Below, one piece after another: positions 9,062 through 11,823 of a DNA stretch of 11,823 nt. Each line of letters begins with the position of its first letter. The stretch's first letter is position 1. Source of the DNA: Psilocybe azurescens (lineage: Eukaryota; Basidiomycota; Agaricomycetes; Agaricales; Agrocybaceae); contig JAJIRX010000377.1 of the NCBI GenBank assembly GCA_023853785.1, positions 1 to 11,823 of the forward strand, in the 5' to 3' direction. The position numbers and the translations under genes were made by a program. A model generated the notes under the pieces. It was not told the origin of the DNA. It did no database searches and saw only the letters and a program-made list of their open reading frames with translations.

Positions 9062-9701
9062 GGGGCTATGACCATCTATTGAGTCGTATACCATTTTAAA
9101 CTGTGCGCACTTGACACGATAAGAGGATTCCATGGACTGGATGTGCTAACAACAACGCTCCCGCTTACGGATTCAGAGGTTTCAATACGACGGCCCCATC
9201 GCAGGCAAGTTAAACACAGAAGGGGGTGATTTTGCGGTGTCCAACCCAGTTTTGGGAATAGAATAACACCGCTTTCCGGTGCATTGCTTCCAACTATCCC
9301 TTTTATGTGAGTTGCACTGTGTCTAGTACTGAAGCTGTACATGCATTTGTGCGGACTACGTCGGAAACACAACACCGTTGTGTAGTCTGACTCTGTGATA
9401 TACTGTGATAATACACAGTGAGCAACATAGGTGAATGCCTTTTCCTCGTCTTTCCGCAGCCCTAATAGTGCCAAGAATATCAGGGCTACTGGGGTGAAGA
9501 TTAAGAGCAATTTGAGACATGTACAGGTTGTGGTGACTATTAATAGCAGTATTCATATCCAGCACATTGCAGTGCATGTCGCAATGTTGTACTGCATGAA
9601 CTGACTAGGTCGCATACCGTGTGAATTAACTTAAATTCTGTGTTGCTCCACACTGTGGACATCGTTAGTAACTGTTTCTTCCTTCACAAAGCCATAGTAC
9701 A

Positions 9702-11823
9702 ATGCCTAAAGATGAGAAATATTCCGCAATACGTCCGCATCGCACCCTCAACTCAGGAATGCAGCTGTTCCAAGACGCCAGGAACGTCATGATTACTGGC
9801 GGGAGCATTCGACAAGTAGAAGAAAATCACTACGACGGAGGAAGGGACATAGGTGAGAGCCAGTAGACATCATATACTGAGCTTTTATACTGATTCTGAA
9901 TCAATAGGACTGCACATTCTGGGGCAGCACATCGCAGCTGATGCCATGTATAACTCTGCCGAGCGTTTCCCTCCCGCAAAATGCCACCCTGGCACTCGCG
10001 AGAAGATAATCAGCACAATACTGGACTGGGTCAACGACCCTACTCCCAAGGAACGGGCGCTTTGGCTCAACGGACCAGCAGGAGCCGGCAAATCTGCCAT
10101 CGCCCACTCCATTGCCGTTCTTCTGAAGAAGATATCGGACGATAGCAAGTACGCTGGGAGCTTTTTTCTTCGCAAAGGATGCCGTTGGACGTGGGGATGG
10201 GAACAAGCTATTTTCAACAATTTCGTACCAGCTCGCCCTCAACTTCCCATCCTTTCGTGCCCAAATTGACGCTGCTATGCTTGATAATCCCACTCTTCCG
10301 ACTACATCCATCGACGTCCAACTCCAATACCTCATCATAGAGCCGTTATTACATGTCACTGACTGGCCTGCGCACAACCCCACAGTTATTATCGACGGTT
10401 TGGACGAATGCGCGGGGTCTAAACAAATGCAGTCCGAAATTCTTTCACTCATTTCCAATGCAATCACCGAGCACAATATCCCTCTCCGATTTCTCATTGT
10501 TAGTCGCCCCGAGTACTGGATTTCCGATTCGTTCGAAATTGGACCTTTGGTACACGTTACAAAGCCGCTCTGTCTACGAGACGATAGTGACGCAGATAGG
10601 GATATTGAGAGGTATCTTCGAGAGAGATTCGACAAGATTTACGAGGAGAATATTCGAATAATGTCTTCTATCCCGCGTCCTTGGCCTCCAGATCATATTA
10701 TCAAGCGATTTGTGCGTAGTGCGTCTGGCCAGTTCGTGTACGCATCCACTGTCTTGGAATTTGTTGGCGCCTCATCCAATTTCTGCGACCCCCGAGAACA
10801 ACTCCAGATATTGACGACGCCTGGACCACTTCGTGCATCCGCATTTTCAGATCTTGATCAACTCTACGCAACCATCCTGTCGTCATATCCTCGACCAAAC
10901 GCAATGAAACGTGTCCTTGGTGGTGTCTTGCTCGAATGGAGCGAAAAATAATTCAGGAAATGCTGGGAGTCGATTCCGGAGAGATTCAACTCGTGTTGAG
11001 GGCCTTAAGCTCCTTGATCAGGATATCCAAGGATGAATACTCCGAGGAATTCCGTGTGCTAGAGCCGATCTTTGGGTCTCCATTGCAAGAGGCATCGATT
11101 TTGTTCAGTCACCTGTCGTTCCGTGAATTTCTCTTGGATGAGTCAAGGTCAGGAGGGTATGCAATTGATGAGAGCACCGTTGAGACTGAGATTATCTGCG
11201 CCATAATCAAGCTTGGGGTTGATATTGTTGAGGATAATCCACGGGCCGAGCGGACTGTAGAACGGTAAGCGCCTGAGCATTTTTGTGTTTGGAAAATATA
11301 TAAGGACACTGATATACACATGTTCTGACAGTATGGGACTATCAACCTATCGTGACATGCTCAATGGACTACGGTATATGTTGATGCACGTCGGACTCGA
11401 TGTGAGATCTATTGCCAATGTATTAGAGGAACTTTGTGAAAGCCTTCACAAGATCATTGTCTGCAAACCTTCACATGTTGCCCAACCAAGTCATCTGTAC
11501 TGGTTCACGACCTCTGTCTTGGATTTTCTTACCGAAATGGAACTTATGGCGACCTTGGACGATCAATATTGGCGTGAAAAGCACCGACACCTAGTTCAGT
11601 CTCACAGACGTTCTCACCATTGCTCAAACAATTTCAGCACAGCAGATCATGGACCGATCACCCAAAACTCAGCAACCTTCGCATACATCGATTTATACAG
11701 TTCTGACTCTTCCGGGATAGAGCATAGCATCGAGGATATCTCGGAGTTAATGAATATCAGTCTGGATACCATTATATCTGATCTCCAACACCTCCCCGAC
11801 TTGGTATACTTTGATTTCACCAT
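9702..11823 (+). CDS. NACHT-domain NLR-like NTPase, two single-base frameshifts, runs off the right edge
   Basis: This is a fungal STAND/NLR-type protein: a NACHT nucleotide switch of the kind linked to non-self recognition and cell death. The ATG at 9702 has A at -3. Exon 1 (to 9852) gives LFQDARNVMITGGSIRQV, an N-terminal motif common in basidiomycete members. Exon 2 (from 9908) has GLHILGQHIA..YNSAERFPPAKCHPGTR, Walker A GPAGAGKS (about residues 106-113) and YAGSFF. After the first frameshift it has KLFSTISYQLALNFPSFRAQ, Walker B VIIDGLDEC (Asp about 213), RFLIVSRPEYW and SASGQFVYASTVLEFV. After the second frameshift a winged-helix-like part follows (IIQEMLGVDSGEIQLVLR, FSHLSFREFLLDESRSG). 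Exon 3 (from 11332) stays open to the edge. The frameshifts are one extra T at 10162-10167 and one missing A near 10945. They could be real mutations or sequencing errors. No sensor repeats are visible before the edge. Confidence 0.85.
9853..9907 (+). other. Intron 1 of the NACHT gene
   Basis: 55 bases, donor GTGAGA and acceptor CAATAG. A TACTGA sequence upstream of the acceptor could serve as branch site. Removing it joins GGRDI to GLHILGQHIA in frame, which matches the order in related fungal NACHT proteins. Without splicing the exon 1 frame meets a TAG within the intron. Confidence 0.75.
10162..10167 (+). other. Frameshift in a T6 run, NACHT gene
   Basis: Upstream the frame reads YAGSFF. 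Downstream, family similarity (NKLFSTISYQLALNFPSF) continues only in the next frame. One T fewer in this run joins the two frames and gives the usual run of Phe at this position. Seen directly; whether it is a mutation or a base-calling error is open. Confidence 0.75.
10941..10951 (+). other. Frameshift in an A5 run with premature TAA, NACHT gene
   Basis: The frame ending VLLEWSEK meets TAA at 10949-10951. Similarity continues at once in another frame as IIQEMLGVDSGEIQL. One more A in the run restores continuity. Together with the T6 site this is a second homopolymer length change in the same gene. Confidence 0.75.
11265..11331 (+). other. Intron 2 of the NACHT gene
   Basis: 67 bases with donor GTAAGC and acceptor TTCTGACAG. 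Splicing joins RTVER to MGLSTYRDMLNGL and the frame then stays open for about 490 bases to the window edge. Without splicing the frame stops at the TAA inside the donor. Confidence 0.7.

Larger units (their letters stand above)
8460..9701. other. Region without a recognisable gene; upstream flank of the NACHT gene
   Basis: No frame on either strand resembles a family I know. The longest is a 144-codon minus-strand frame at 9076-9510 that begins with a hydrophobic run (MLLIFTPVALIFLALLGL). It lacks other support and is not called. The stretch holds two inverted repeats, listed separately. The last 40 bases before 9702 are pyrimidine-rich (GTTTCTTCCTTCAC), as is common around fungal transcription starts, but no TATA box is evident. 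The promoter of the NACHT gene is presumably here. Confidence 0.45.

Noticed and set aside
9076..9510. Minus-strand frame of 144 codons with a hydrophobic start that could be a signal peptide
   Set aside because: Apart from the hydrophobic run there is no domain, no conserved pattern and no splice or promoter support. Too weak to call a gene.
10162..10167. Programmed ribosomal frameshifting in the NACHT gene
   Set aside because: The T6 site lacks a following stimulatory structure that I can see, and a second, unrelated homopolymer shift occurs downstream. Mutation or sequencing error is simpler.
9901..10635. Minus-strand open frame of 244 codons opposite the NACHT domain
   Set aside because: It lies antisense to clear NACHT coding motifs and has no family resemblance of its own. 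It is a shadow frame.
1..11823. tRNA, rRNA or CRISPR arrays
   Set aside because: No cloverleaf with a conserved T-loop, no rRNA core motifs and no regularly spaced direct repeats were noticed on reading both strands. No covariance search was possible.

Overview
The window looks like an accessory, rearranged piece of a filamentous fungal genome, most likely a basidiomycete of the Agaricomycetes type. This rests on short GT..AG introns of about 55-70 bases, a NACHT-type NTPase gene with the N-terminal layout common in that group, and relics of eukaryotic housekeeping-type genes that keep their introns. The species cannot be named from the sequence alone.

Layout. (1) 1-764, minus strand: a badly decayed Tc1/mariner transposase that runs off the left edge. 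(2) 765-1985: AT-rich DNA with no recognisable gene. (3) 1986-3097: short open stretches on the plus strand that look like protein but match no family I know, one followed by an AATAAA signal. (4) 3239-8224, minus strand: a block of three broken genes in one orientation. In transcription order these are the 5' two thirds of an arginyl-tRNA synthetase (ArgRS) pseudogene (copy A), the 3' part of an auxin-efflux-carrier-like (AEC/PIN-like) membrane transporter, and a second ArgRS pseudogene (copy B) that keeps both ends but has lost its catalytic centre. (5) 8460-9701: no gene seen; it holds inverted repeats and the presumed upstream region of the last gene. (6) 9702 to the right edge, plus strand: a NACHT/NLR-like signalling NTPase with Walker A and B motifs, two introns and two single-base frameshifts in homopolymers. 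It is open to the edge and continues beyond it.

Reading. The 3.2-8.2 kb block is best explained as a diverged tandem duplication of an AEC-ArgRS pair followed by deletions. Copy A lacks the ArgRS C-terminus, copy B lacks the HIGH-motif region, and the AEC between them lacks its first half. Neither ArgRS copy can make a working enzyme, so a functional ArgRS gene must lie elsewhere. The only gene close to intact is the NACHT gene, from a family that in fungi is expanded and variable and is linked to non-self recognition and regulated cell death. I found no RNA genes, CRISPR arrays or clear new multi-gene system. The items most worth a second look are the two complementary broken ArgRS copies and the twice-frameshifted NACHT gene with an apparent second winged-helix-like module.
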